Below the pieces are notes generated by a model. That model did no database searches and was not told where the DNA came from. It saw nothing but the letters and a program-made list of their open reading frames with translations. From positions 1 to 29,427 of the IMG/VR virus record IMGVR_UViG_3300023174_000502: 29,427 bases of DNA, one strand, 5' to 3'. Shown here in pieces: positions 14,015-21,817 of the stretch (within the stretch, counting starts at the first letter, position 1; each line of letters begins with the position of its first letter). Position numbers and translations under genes: made by a program. This DNA is from a virus.

Positions 14015-14842
14015 TTAGAAGAACGGGTAAATATCCAGATCGTATGGGGCGAACGTCCAGGAGATCACCTGCTCGACCTGGTTGGTCTTGGTGATCAGGT
14101 TGGTCGAGTAGTTCGTTTGCTTCCAGCCCCACGCGGTCCCGGATGGAGCCTGCACCTGTCCGGTGATCGGATGAACAGGAACGGGTGGCAGCATTGATGA
14201 GACCGAAAAAGGAAGGCTCCAGATCTGTATGAACGAGAGCGGGTAGTAGACAGGCGGGATGCCTTGCGGAACCTGCGGCAGCCCCAGATTGCCGGAGAAT
14301 GTGGCGATGCGCGTCAGGCTTACCCGAGCCACAGGGAACGAGTCCTCGCCGCGGGCCAGCTTCGCCCAGATCCGGCGAGCAATGGGAAGGTTTCCTAGCG
14401 GAGAAACATCCTCGAGCTTTTGTCCATTCCTGACCGCATCTTCAATGGTCTTCTTGTAGTATGCCGCATCCCCAGTGGCGTCGGCCTCCTTGGCCACAGC
14501 AGATAGCGCAAAAACGCTGATGTCGACGTAATCCGTGCGGAACTCGTAGCGGATGTCGGCGATCTCACCTGGCTGCGGAACCGACTGCTCGTAAATTTTA
14601 ACGCCGGGGTCGTAGCTGCTTCCACCGATAGTGACCGTGGCTTCAGAGTAGGGGCCGTCCTCCCGGATCGAATACTTGGCGCCAATGGCCACCCATTGCG
14701 CCGAGGCGATTCGGAGAACGTCCTTTGGTCCTCTGAATGTAAGCTGAACCACTCGGCCTGTGCCGCTGTTGTCGTAGGATCTCGAAACCTCGATGTAGCC
14801 CGGAAACGCTGCCAGCTCGTTTGCTTGTTGGATCGTCGCCAT
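14015..14842 (-). CDS. Minor tail protein (275 aa)
   Basis: 275 aa, directly after the tape measure gene (stop TAA, one base, then ATG), the slot of distal-tail / tail-tip hub proteins in siphoviruses. Beta-rich N-terminal half (GTGRVVQLTFRGPKDVLRI, then DIRYEFRTDYVDISVFALS), a middle helix, and an aromatic end (TFAPYDLDIYPFF). No lysozyme or peptidase motif is seen. Distal tail protein by position; no family match that I can name. Confidence 0.72.
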   Translation of the reverse strand: MATIQQANELAAFPGYIEVSRSYDNSGTGRVVQLTFRGPKDVLRIASAQWVAIGAKYSIREDGPYSEATVTIGGSSYDPGVKIYEQSVPQPGEIADIRYEFRTDYVDISVFALSAVAKEADATGDAAYYKKTIEDAVRNGQKLEDVSPLGNLPIARRIWAKLARGEDSFPVARVSLTRIATFSGNLGLPQVPQGIPPVYYPLSFIQIWSLPFSVSSMLPPVPVHPITGQVQAPSGTAWGWKQTNYSTNLITKTNQVEQVISWTFAPYDLDIYPFF

Positions 14843-14843
14843 G

Positions 14844-15941
14844 TTATTCGGAGACGGCCTCGGCCGTGCGTTGGGTGTTGCGGCTGATGTCGCGGATGTC
14901 CTGAGCCTGCGTCTTCACGGCGCCAAAGTAGCGGTCCATGTTGCTCTGGAAAGCGGTGAACCCACCAGTGCGTGCGAGCTGATCGCCCGATACCGCGGAT
15001 ACGGCAACCATCTTTCCGGCCGGGCTGTTTTCAAAGGAAGCGTTGCGCATCAGTTCAGCCCTCTTTTCGCGGGCCTCCCTGCGAGCCTGCAGCTCGGTGT
15101 CCTGTTCATCCATTGATGTTCTGAAGGCCTGCAGGCTTTGCGAAATGATGTTTTGAGTCTCACTCACAACACCTTTGCCGGAAATCATGTTCACGAACGT
15201 CTGCGACCGCATTCTGGCGAATGTGTCGAACATATTCCCGACAGCTTCCATCAACTTGAAAAACGGCACCACCACATTGGCTATCAATGCGCCCGTGCCT
15301 GAAGACATGGTTTTGTTCATGATCTCCACGCGATCATTGGCTTCGTCGAGTGTGGTGATGACTTCGTTCGACATGACCATGCCGAGGTTCCTGGCCTGCT
15401 GCGCTGCTTCGCCAAGGCCTTCGACCATTGACGGGATCAGTGCGCCAGAACCCCTGCCAGCAAGTTCTCGAAACGGTTCGAGCAGTTGCTGTGGATTTGA
15501 TACGTTCTCGAAGGCCTTTCCTATCTTCAGGAAGATGTCCTCGAGTTTGGCTGTCTTCAGCTCTTCGGCCGTGATGCCGAATTTGGTGAACGCTGCAATC
15601 AGGCCTTGATTCCCTTGAAGTGCACCAGTCCTAGCCACCGCGATTTTCTCGAGTGCGCTGCTGACTCCTTCCAGGCTTCCACCAGACATCTCGGCGGCGA
15701 ACTGCATCTCTTGCAGGAACTCCGCGGTCACGCCGAGCTGAGTCGACAGGTCGTTGATTTTGCCGGCTGCATCAATGGCCTGCATCCCGAACTGAGCGAG
15801 CTTGTCGACGGTGAAGATATTGGCCAACGACGAGCTGATTTCCCGACTGATACCTTTGGCCAACGAGGTCGCCCTCTTGGCGCCTGTTTCAAAGGCCGTA
15901 CCATCGAACCCCAGCTTTGCCAACAGTGAGAAGATCGCCAT
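14844..15941 (-). CDS. Tape measure protein
   Basis: 365 aa. Typical tape-measure composition: long Ala/Gln/Glu-rich helices (ATSLAKGISREISSSLANIF, LQEMQFAAEMSGGSLEGVSS, EAANQA-type segments), a possible membrane-active hydrophobic patch (TGALIANVVVPFFKLMEAVG) about residues 213-232, and a C-terminal coiled coil. N-terminal FDGTAFETGAKRATSLAKGI is the usual opening. Tape length sets tail length; at about 0.15 nm per residue this predicts a tail near 55 nm, short for a siphovirus. It starts right after the chaperone-position gene. Confidence 0.88.
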   Translation of the reverse strand: MAIFSLLAKLGFDGTAFETGAKRATSLAKGISREISSSLANIFTVDKLAQFGMQAIDAAGKINDLSTQLGVTAEFLQEMQFAAEMSGGSLEGVSSALEKIAVARTGALQGNQGLIAAFTKFGITAEELKTAKLEDIFLKIGKAFENVSNPQQLLEPFRELAGRGSGALIPSMVEGLGEAAQQARNLGMVMSNEVITTLDEANDRVEIMNKTMSSGTGALIANVVVPFFKLMEAVGNMFDTFARMRSQTFVNMISGKGVVSETQNIISQSLQAFRTSMDEQDTELQARREAREKRAELMRNASFENSPAGKMVAVSAVSGDQLARTGGFTAFQSNMDRYFGAVKTQAQDIRDISRNTQRTAEAVSE

Positions 15942-15943
15942 GG

Positions 15944-16501
15944 TCAGTTATGAGGATGTTGCTGCGCCCAACGCCACAAGGCCTCGTCCTTGGCGCTCCA
16001 CAGTTCGACTTCACCATGGGTCTCGGCTCGAGCCAGGACAAGCCTTTCGGCGTCACCTATCGGCATTGACAGCACGGTTTCCTCGCTCAGACCAAGCTCG
16101 AGGCAGCAGGCCATCATTCTCTCGGGCCAAGGCATCGACAATGCCTTTTTCACGCCGGGCTTGGTCAGGATCTCCGGCGCCGTAGATTGGCCGGCCATCC
16201 AGTTGTTCCATTTCTCGAACTCGACCTCGAACGACAGCTTGATTGTTTTGCGCGTCCAAAAACGAACCGCAATGCCTCGGAGAGGTGATCGCATCGTTTT
16301 TAGTGATTCTCTGATAGGCTGGGAGCAGATCAGAACCGCCTGCATGAGTTCTGGCCTGCCAACCTCACCACCGACAACCAGCGGAGACTGGAGTCTGTGC
16401 AGCACCAACGAGTGCCCGACAGAAAACGGAACAAGGCGCAACCCCATCACAATCGGACAGGGTGGCGCCGTGGCTATTAGGATGTCGGACAGGCCGATCA
16501 C
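15944..16501 (-). CDS. Tail assembly chaperone-position protein (185 aa)
   Basis: 185 aa lying between tail tube and tape measure, where assembly chaperones are encoded. Its start is coupled to the tube gene stop (ATGA) and its stop is two bases from the tape measure start. The N-terminal part (LRLVPFSVGHSLVLHRLQSP, then LMQAVLICSQPIRES) and the helical C-terminal part (LSEETVLSMPIGDAERLVLA) suit a soluble helical protein. I found no slippery sequence or -1 extension, so this phage appears to make one product instead of the lambda G/GT pair. The call rests mainly on position. Confidence 0.68.
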   Translation of the reverse strand: MIGLSDILIATAPPCPIVMGLRLVPFSVGHSLVLHRLQSPLVVGGEVGRPELMQAVLICSQPIRESLKTMRSPLRGIAVRFWTRKTIKLSFEVEFEKWNNWMAGQSTAPEILTKPGVKKALSMPWPERMMACCLELGLSEETVLSMPIGDAERLVLARAETHGEVELWSAKDEALWRWAQQHPHN

Positions 16502-16974
16502 AGGTTGATGGCGGCTCCCGAGGCGGTCAGGTTGGTGTAGCGCTTCAACGTAATGGTGCCGGTAGCCTTGCCGGTCTGGGTCGTCTTGATCGAGCCACCG
16601 CCAGCATAGATCCAGCGGTTGCCGGTGGCCGCATTAATGGCATCGGGGTATCCACCAATCTCAATGATCGGAGCGCCGGTGATCACACAAGTGCCGTTGA
16701 CGTCCGGCAGGCTGGCCGCCAGGAGAGCATTGGCCGTGCTGGCGCCGCTCGGGATGAAGTTGAGCGTCAGCGTCAGGCGGTTGTTGTATCCGATGTGGCC
16801 AACAACCTCGCCGGCGCTGTTGCGCACCTCTTCGGTGTCAGCCTCGTGCGTGATGTCGTAGCTCTCGACGTCCGGGGCGACGTAGCCAGTGACAACGAGG
16901 GCACCCGCGGCGTCATAGAGCGCCATCGAGGCCGGTGATCCGAAAACGTATTTACTGCCTTGAGTGTTAGCCAT
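16498..16974 (-). CDS. Major tail tube protein
   Basis: 158 aa, beta-rich, of the right size for a siphovirus tube subunit. Landmarks: SPASMALYDAAGALVVTGYV, then the loop DITHEADTEEVRNSAGEVVG, which is typical of tube proteins, and the C-terminal strand pair KATGTITLKRYTN. It lies after the tail terminator and before the chaperone-position and tape measure genes, the canonical order. The leader ACACATCACC has no SD despite presumed high expression. Confidence 0.86.
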   Translation of the reverse strand: MANTQGSKYVFGSPASMALYDAAGALVVTGYVAPDVESYDITHEADTEEVRNSAGEVVGHIGYNNRLTLTLNFIPSGASTANALLAASLPDVNGTCVITGAPIIEIGGYPDAINAATGNRWIYAGGGSIKTTQTGKATGTITLKRYTNLTASGAAINL

Positions 16975-16983
16975 GGTGATGTG

Positions 16984-17466
16984 TTACAGGGTTGAGGAAC
17001 AATACAGCGTGAAAGTCCGGGTGAACGTCCTAGACCTATTTGAAATTGAAGATGCACCGAAATCAAGCGGTGCGGCGAACTGCGCCGTGAATGGACCGCT
17101 GGCGTTGTCCTGGTCGGCATCTAGCACCGATGCACCATTCGCGTCGAAAAGCGGCAGAATGAGGCTGTCCAGCGCTGCCACGGTGGTCAGCATATCGGCC
17201 TCGTCGGTGTCGTCGGCCGATAGCTGCAGCTCGACCTCGATATTGACCTCGCAGGTGAGATCCGTGCGCTGCATTGGCCGCGCAGAAGTCGACGAGACAA
17301 CCACCCGCGGGAAGCTGGGCATGGTGTCCTGCTCGTCGGGATCGTCGTACAGGCCGCGGCTGTAGGATGTCAGAAACGACGGGGTGCCGGCGCCGGCCCC
17401 AGACCAATCTCCGGCGGCCAGGTAGTCGACAAGCGCCTTCTCGGCTCTGGGTGCAACGCCGTTCAT
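16984..17466 (-). CDS. Tail terminator / minor tail protein U-like
   Basis: 160 aa. Pattern of tail-terminator proteins: an N-terminal helix (APRAEKALVDYLAAG), a central strand PSFPRVVVSS, then VNIEVELQLSADDTDEADML with a helix and a closing beta hairpin (SRTFTRTFTLYC). It starts by ATGA overlap with the gp10-like neck gene and sits just before the tail tube gene. By role it forms the hexameric ring that ends tail growth and binds the head. Sequence support is moderate, order support is good. Confidence 0.75.
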   Translation of the reverse strand: MNGVAPRAEKALVDYLAAGDWSGAGAGTPSFLTSYSRGLYDDPDEQDTMPSFPRVVVSSTSARPMQRTDLTCEVNIEVELQLSADDTDEADMLTTVAALDSLILPLFDANGASVLDADQDNASGPFTAQFAAPLDFGASSISNRSRTFTRTFTLYCSSTL

Positions 17467-18260
17467 TTGATGTCGATGCCGTTATCTACCAACACCTGCC
17501 CATTGGCAAGCAGTGCATCGGTAAGGTGAGTTGATAGTTCTGCCAGTTCGTCGTCGTAGGCCTTCTGCATCGACGAATCATAGATCGACTTCACTCGACC
17601 GAGTTGATTGTCGGCAATGCCGGATTGCATCAGCACCGATGCCGTTGGATTCCAGCCAGGCACAGCTTGATAGCCTTTGGCCTTGGTGCCCTTGTGAACG
17701 GCGACATTTTCCGCTGGAAGTCCGTATTGGTTGGCGATGGCAACCAACGCTGCGTTGGGCTTTTTCGGGGCCTTGTATCCGGCCGGCTTCACAAGCGGCT
17801 TCCACTTCGGCTTGTCGTATTGGCTGAAGCCTTTGTTGAAAACTCGGATTGCCTTCACCACACCGGAGCGCAGGTAGCCTACCGACCCGATGGCCTTGCG
17901 GTAAACTGCCGATGCGGCCTCCTTCATTTCCTCACCGTACAAACCGCGGCGGCCGGCCTTGCGTTCCCGGGCCTGCGCAATCAGGTGAACACGGCGCAGC
18001 AGCCGGCTCTTGCCGATGCGCTTGCCGGTCTTCTTGCTCTTCCGGTTGATGTCTCCTAGCGGTTTGGAAAGGTAGTCTGCGATGCGTGCGCGTTCCGATG
18101 CCGGGCTCTTGGGCGGCACCAGAACGAACAAGCGCACCATCAGGTAGAACATCCGGGCGTTCACCGCCTTATCGAGATCGCGGGTGGTAGCCAATAAGTA
18201 CTGCTTTAGCGCAGCGTCGAACCTCGAGGAATCCACCGTGATATTGACGACAGGCCTCAT
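17463..18260 (-). CDS. Neck / tail-completion protein (gp10-like)
   Basis: 265 aa from ATG 18260, chosen because it overlaps the upstream stop as ATGA; a longer ORF begins at 18317. The N-terminal start (VVNITVDSSRFDAALKQYLL) resembles HK97 gp10/lambda Z-type neck proteins, followed by a very basic segment (NRKSKKTGKRIGKSRLLRRV) and a helix-rich remainder. It is longer than usual gp10 proteins (about 110-150 aa). It lies between the connector and tail terminator genes and probably helps join tail to head. Confidence 0.72.
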   Translation of the reverse strand: MRPVVNITVDSSRFDAALKQYLLATTRDLDKAVNARMFYLMVRLFVLVPPKSPASERARIADYLSKPLGDINRKSKKTGKRIGKSRLLRRVHLIAQARERKAGRRGLYGEEMKEAASAVYRKAIGSVGYLRSGVVKAIRVFNKGFSQYDKPKWKPLVKPAGYKAPKKPNAALVAIANQYGLPAENVAVHKGTKAKGYQAVPGWNPTASVLMQSGIADNQLGRVKSIYDSSMQKAYDDELAELSTHLTDALLANGQVLVDNGIDIK

Positions 18261-18712
18261 TTGGTCTTCGCCCCGAGATCGAGGCTGTAATAGGCGCCTG
18301 AAGCGTCCACGCGGCACGATAGGATGCGCAGCGTCCGGCCTTGGTACATCAGCGTACGCCCGACCACCGGCCGTGGCTTGCAGAAGGTCATAGCGATGCG
18401 GTCGGTGTTCTCCAGGAGAACGAACCCGGAGTCTTCACGCTGCAGCCTCGAGAAGGTCGTGCCCTGGTCGAGCGTGTACAGCGTCGAGTCCATCGAGACC
18501 AGCGTGCTGTCGCACGTCTTCCAGTCGCTGAACATGACCAGGATCCGGGACGTCACGTTGTCCTGAAAACCACCGGCCACCGGGTTATTTGCGTCGATGA
18601 CGGCTGCCGGGATGCATCGGATCGACGAGCCCTCCCAGATGAACATCGGCGCCCCGAGCATTTGCTGGAGCACCGCCATGCCCTGCTGGAGACTGGATCC
18701 GATGGTGGTCAT
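18257..18712 (-). CDS. Head-tail connector / stopper candidate (151 aa)
   Basis: 151 aa, beta-rich with short helices, in the position of head-closure proteins, directly before the neck protein. Visible pieces: LQQMLGAPMFIWEGSSIRCI, VTSRILVMFSDWKTCDSTLV, LLENTDRIAMTFCKPRP, and a closing RTLRILSCRVDASGAYYSLD. It shares one base with the stop of the upstream appendage-type gene (TGATG). The role is inferred from order. Confidence 0.68.
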   Translation of the reverse strand: MTTIGSSLQQGMAVLQQMLGAPMFIWEGSSIRCIPAAVIDANNPVAGGFQDNVTSRILVMFSDWKTCDSTLVSMDSTLYTLDQGTTFSRLQREDSGFVLLENTDRIAMTFCKPRPVVGRTLMYQGRTLRILSCRVDASGAYYSLDLGAKTK

Positions 18713-19215
18713 CAGGCGGTGAAGTAAGTGCCAGAGACTATTAGGCGGCTGGTGGCCTGGAGATGGGGGGCCAGGCTATTGGCTGCTCCGGTCTCGAAGT
18801 GCGACAGCTCAAGGTAGCTGGTGCCGGCGATTAGCCTGGCGATGATTGCAGTCTTGGCCTGGTTGGTGGCATTGGTCAGCCACACCGCGGCGGCGGCCTC
18901 GTAGGTCACGGCATCAGGCAGCGACAGCCGGAGGTTGCCTGTGGCGGATCCGGTAACCGAGTTGACGGTCACATCCGCGGTAAATGTGGTCACATACCCG
19001 ATAGAAGTGTGGCGTGCCGTGTTGGTCGTGATGGCATATGTACGGCCGCCACCGGAATCGGTCAGCGTAGGCACCCAGGTCGACGGCGCTGCATCAATGG
19101 GAAGATTGCCATACAGCTCGTCGAAGTTGTCGTTGATCTTCTGGCCGGCGCCCCGGAGCGTGTCGCCGGTGTTGTCGTTGGCGATGGCGCCGATGTTGAT
19201 GGTTTGCTGGGCCAT
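18712..19215 (-). CDS. Virion appendage protein with fibre-type N-terminus
   Basis: 167 aa. The N-terminus INIGAIANDNTGDTLRGAGQ followed by KINDNFDELY is a signature found at the start of many phage fibre and appendage proteins, where it forms the virion-attachment helix. The remainder is Thr/Ala/Ser-rich beta sequence (TTFTADVTVNSVTGSATGN, then RLIAGTSYLELSHF) suited to a trimeric fibre or head fibre. AAGGAAT about 7-9 bases before the ATG could serve as SD. It lies outside the tail block, after the lysis genes, which would fit a head- or neck-attached fibre. Confidence 0.75.
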   Translation of the reverse strand: MAQQTINIGAIANDNTGDTLRGAGQKINDNFDELYGNLPIDAAPSTWVPTLTDSGGGRTYAITTNTARHTSIGYVTTFTADVTVNSVTGSATGNLRLSLPDAVTYEAAAAVWLTNATNQAKTAIIARLIAGTSYLELSHFETGAANSLAPHLQATSRLIVSGTYFTA

Positions 19216-19219
19216 GATT

Positions 19220-19450
19220 TTATTCCTTAGGGAGAGCGTACCAACCTTCTGCGAGCGTTATACGGTTCTTGGAGAGAGCAGGAACACCGTCTGCACCTTT
19301 GACCCAGATTCGCGCCTTAACACTCTCAGCCAGGCGCACAGGCTCTCCGTGGGGCACATAGACCACACGGGTGGCGCAGCCACAGCTAGACGCCAGACTT
19401 ATCAATACGATCCAGCAGCTTTTGTTTAAGCTCAGGGTCGGGTTTGGCAT
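19220..19450 (-). CDS. Small lipoprotein / outer-spanin candidate
   Basis: 76 aa. N-terminal signal: short polar head, then KSCWIVLISLASSCGCAT with a hydrophobic core and Cys residues; the lipobox (LASSC) is weak. The mature part (PVRLAESVKARIWVKGADG, then NRITLAEGWYALP) is a pattern I associate with small phage proteins near lysis genes. Its 5' 65 bases lie inside the 47-aa upstream ORF in another frame, as Rz1 lies in Rz. A role in outer-membrane disruption is plausible but not proven. The ATG has only GAAG nearby as SD. Confidence 0.6.
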   Translation of the reverse strand: MPNPTLSLNKSCWIVLISLASSCGCATRVVYVPHGEPVRLAESVKARIWVKGADGVPALSKNRITLAEGWYALPKE

Positions 19451-19529
19451 CTTCGGCAGTGGGTTGAGTTTTAGCCAGGCCGGTCAGCCATTTCAAAATG
19501 GCTGTCACGATCTGCTCGATGACGTTCAT
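19386..19529 (-). CDS. Small amphipathic protein (47 aa), possible lysis partner
   Basis: 47 aa, coupled to the holin-like gene by ATGA. An N-terminal hydrophobic/amphipathic helix (NVIEQIVTAILKWLTGLA) is followed by a charged tail (EDAKPDPELKQKLLDRIDKS). The lipoprotein candidate overlaps its 3' part. It could be an inner-membrane spanin or a peripheral membrane peptide, but the helix is short for a firm membrane anchor. Confidence 0.6.
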   Translation of the reverse strand: MNVIEQIVTAILKWLTGLAKTQPTAEDAKPDPELKQKLLDRIDKSGV

Positions 19530-19705
19530 TCCTTTTTCTCGGCGTCCTTGGCCATAATGAGGCCGATACCGGCGGTCACCGCTGCGATGGTGACGGTAGG
19601 ATCGACCGAGGTGGCCGGATCGGCGTCGAAGATGGCCTTTAGAGCCCCGCCAACAGCAACGAGGATTGCGCCGATACCTGCGAGTGTGGTTTTGATGTTT
19701 TTCAT
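19526..19705 (-). CDS. Holin-like small membrane protein (59 aa)
   Basis: 59 aa, starting MKNIKTTLAGIGAILVAVGG. Two hydrophobic segments (about 6-27 and 37-53, the second TVTIAAVTAGIGLIMA) flank a short acidic loop, and the end is charged (KDAEKKE). This size and layout match small two-segment holin candidates found in many phages. The start overlaps the previous gene as ATGA. With its small neighbours it forms a lysis-type cassette, although the muramidase is encoded 11 kb away. The holin role is inference. Confidence 0.7.
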   Translation of the reverse strand: MKNIKTTLAGIGAILVAVGGALKAIFDADPATSVDPTVTIAAVTAGIGLIMAKDAEKKE

Positions 19706-19881
19706 TTGCGTTTGATGGCTTTGTACAGTGCGACACAAGCGGCGGCAAGGCCAACCACGGCGGAAAAGAATCGGATTTGGTCGGTGAGCTGGGGAAGCAT
19801 AGAGGCTCCGGTAGCTGCTGCCGATGTTGCCAGTGAGGCTACGAGTCCATTCGTTCCACCGCCGTGGTTGGTTGCGTCCAT
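19702..19881 (-). CDS. Small membrane protein, second holin candidate (59 aa)
   Basis: A 59-aa ORF (MDATNHGGGTNGLVASLATS) with one clear hydrophobic segment near residues 38-53 (FFSAVVGLAAACVALY), a weaker Ala-rich one at 13-29, and a basic end (KAIKRK). ATGA overlap with the next gene and one base between its start and the stop of the upstream gene support it. It may be a holin, antiholin or other membrane protein. Confidence 0.65.
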   Translation of the reverse strand: MDATNHGGGTNGLVASLATSAAATGASMLPQLTDQIRFFSAVVGLAAACVALYKAIKRK

Positions 19882-19882
19882 G

Positions 19883-20035
19883 TTACTCGGGCTTGTGTTG
19901 TGCGGCTGCGGTCTCGAGGATTTCGACTAACGGCAGGCCGACTTTCATGTTGTTGACGTTGCCGGCTTTCATACCAATGACCAGCAGTTCGTAGAGCTGG
20001 TTGAATTGCTGGGGAGTGAGTTCGATTTGAATCAT
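19883..20035 (-). CDS. Small helical phage protein (50 aa)
   Basis: 50 aa from the ATG at 20035, coupled by ATGA to the upstream gene. One long amphipathic helix (LTPQQFNQLYELLVIGMKAG) and a second (VGLPLVEILETAAAQ). No transmembrane segment, zinc site or known signature. It sits between the fibre-linked gene and the membrane-protein cassette. Function unknown. Confidence 0.65.
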   Translation of the reverse strand: MIQIELTPQQFNQLYELLVIGMKAGNVNNMKVGLPLVEILETAAAQHKPE

Positions 20036-20451
20036 ACGGTGGGAACTTTGACGCTGGCGGCCTTCTCCGCAACCAAAACCGGCTCCACCTGCGGCAACAT
20101 CGGAGGCACGATCATCACCGGCGGCGATGAAGGCTGCGCCGCCCACGGCAGCGGCGGAGCGATGATCGGAGGGTTGATCTGGTCGTTGATCTGCTGCGTC
20201 ACGTTCGCTTCAATGGCCGCTTGATCGACGCCATTGGCGAAGCACCAGCCGAGGACTTGCGCTTCGGTCAGATCAGGATACGGCGTGAACGAACCACTCG
20301 GCGGAGCGAAGCTGGTCGATCCGTAGCAAGTTCCGCTGTAGTTATCCTGCGAGCCGTTGCAGCGCCAATCGGCGGTAATCACAACGTCCGTGAGAGTGCC
20401 TTCGGTCGGGCGGACGAAAAGGCGTTCGATGATCCAAGAGAGGGTAGTCAT
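20032..20451 (-). CDS. Fibre-associated phage protein (139 aa)
   Basis: 139 aa. The first 95 residues show a pattern common in phage proteins encoded next to fibre genes: WIIERLFVRPTEGTLTDVVI, ADWRCNG, TSFAPPSGSFTPYPDLTEAQ and VLGWCFANGVDQAAIEANV. I recall this as a widespread domain of unknown function in environmental phages. The last 45 residues are proline- and valine-rich. It starts 4 bases after the S74 fibre gene, so an assembly factor or accessory of the fibre is likely. Confidence 0.7.
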   Translation of the reverse strand: MTTLSWIIERLFVRPTEGTLTDVVITADWRCNGSQDNYSGTCYGSTSFAPPSGSFTPYPDLTEAQVLGWCFANGVDQAAIEANVTQQINDQINPPIIAPPLPWAAQPSSPPVMIVPPMLPQVEPVLVAEKAASVKVPTV

Positions 20452-20455
20452 GGGA

Positions 20456-21814
20456 TTAGGCGAGTTTGGTTTCTAGGGCTTGAACTTTAGCAGCGAGTTC
20501 TTTGATGGCCGACACAAGTCGAGCTTCGGTCTTGCTCCATCCGGTGACGGTCAGGAATCCATCCTGTTCGCCAACGACATCGGGATAAACCTCCTGCATT
20601 TCTTGAGCAACAAAACCGATCTGATGGCCAGAACCGTTTTTGAAATCAAACTCGACCGGACGCAATGAGACGATTTTTTCAAGCTGCGAAGGAATGCTTG
20701 CGATGTTTTCCTTCAGACGAGAATCAGAGAACGTACCGAAAGCGGCAGCATTGGCTCCGTTGGCAGTAATCTGACCCGAACCAGCTGCGTTGTTATTGAT
20801 CGTGAATCGAACAAGTATCTGAGAAGTGGTCGAATCGTTATCAAACTTACCGACAAGTAAAGCAGGATTGGCGGTATCACCAGTCGAGCTTTGAATGGCC
20901 AGCGTTGTGGCTCCGCCAGTTCCGCGAGCAAAAACGCGCGAGCTGTTTGTGTTTGTCGTCGCCCCCACCAAAAGATTCCCGCTCGCATCGAGGGTCATTG
21001 TTTGGGTGAAGGTGGCAACATTACCGGCTGTGCCGCTTGGTGCGGTCAACCAAGAGTGAATCCCGTTTTGCTGCTGGTAGTACGAAGCGAAATTGGTGGT
21101 CTTGTAAATCAACTGTGCGGCAGCATTGGCGTACATATTGTGTGTCAGAATTGACGTGGCAGATCCACCCATCAATCCAAGCACACTTGAAACCTCCAAG
21201 CCTTTCCAGCTTACGCCCCACGCACTCGGCGTAACCCCCACGCCGACGTTGCCGAGACTGTCCAGCGTAACTTGAGCGGAGGTTGCCCCATTTGCCCCAA
21301 GTTGAAGAGCTTGTAACGAACGGTTGTAAGTAATGTTTCCGCCATTGGTTCCAGCGCACTCAAGATACACCCGCGCATTTGAGGCACCGGCACTCGTCGC
21401 TCGGACAGCAATCGTCGGAAGCGTTGCACCCAATACGTCGATGTTGTAAGTCGGACTCGCAACCCCCACGCCCAGCCCCGTGCTGTTGAGGGTCATTCGG
21501 GTGCCGCCTGCGCCGTCATACCATGAGAATACACCAAGCGGTGCAATGCGGTATTGAGCGAGACTGTTCGCGGCAAACTCAAGCGTGTTGGTTGTCGGAA
21601 GATAGAGACCATTTGCCGGAATTGAAGATCCGGTGACGTTGAGGCTGGCGAGGGTGGCGGTGGGAGAACAAGCGAGAATGTTGTTGATTGATATGCGCTT
21701 GGTTGTACCACTTGCTGCCATGGTCGTGTCAGAAACATCGACTAACGGAAACATGTCATTTGCTGGATCAGCACCAGTCAGTGCCGTCAGGGCTGTGATT
21801 TTTGAATCAGGCAT
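20456..21814 (-). CDS. Tail/head fibre with C-terminal S74 intramolecular chaperone
   Basis: 452 aa. N-terminal attachment-type segment (MPDSKITALTALTGADPAND then MFPLVDVSD), a long Thr/Ser/Gly/Ala beta repeat region, and a C-terminal chaperone domain starting SDSRLKENI at residue 363, with GHQIGFVAQEMQEVYPDVV further on. In this family (peptidase S74, as in endosialidases) the domain trimerises the fibre and then cuts itself off, using the Ser-Lys pair of SDxRLK; here S363 and K368 are both present, so release of a 90-residue tail piece is expected. A terminal coiled coil (IKELAAKVQALETKLA) ends it. It is a receptor-binding candidate, placed among the head genes rather than after the tail genes. 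Confidence 0.9.
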   Translation of the reverse strand: MPDSKITALTALTGADPANDMFPLVDVSDTTMAASGTTKRISINNILACSPTATLASLNVTGSSIPANGLYLPTTNTLEFAANSLAQYRIAPLGVFSWYDGAGGTRMTLNSTGLGVGVASPTYNIDVLGATLPTIAVRATSAGASNARVYLECAGTNGGNITYNRSLQALQLGANGATSAQVTLDSLGNVGVGVTPSAWGVSWKGLEVSSVLGLMGGSATSILTHNMYANAAAQLIYKTTNFASYYQQQNGIHSWLTAPSGTAGNVATFTQTMTLDASGNLLVGATTNTNSSRVFARGTGGATTLAIQSSTGDTANPALLVGKFDNDSTTSQILVRFTINNNAAGSGQITANGANAAAFGTFSDSRLKENIASIPSQLEKIVSLRPVEFDFKNGSGHQIGFVAQEMQEVYPDVVGEQDGFLTVTGWSKTEARLVSAIKELAAKVQALETKLA

Positions 21815-21817
21815 GGG

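Noticed and set aside
15944-16501. Programmed -1 frameshift in the tail assembly chaperone gene
   Set aside because: No slippery heptamer or alternative-frame extension is seen before the tape measure start, which follows two bases later.
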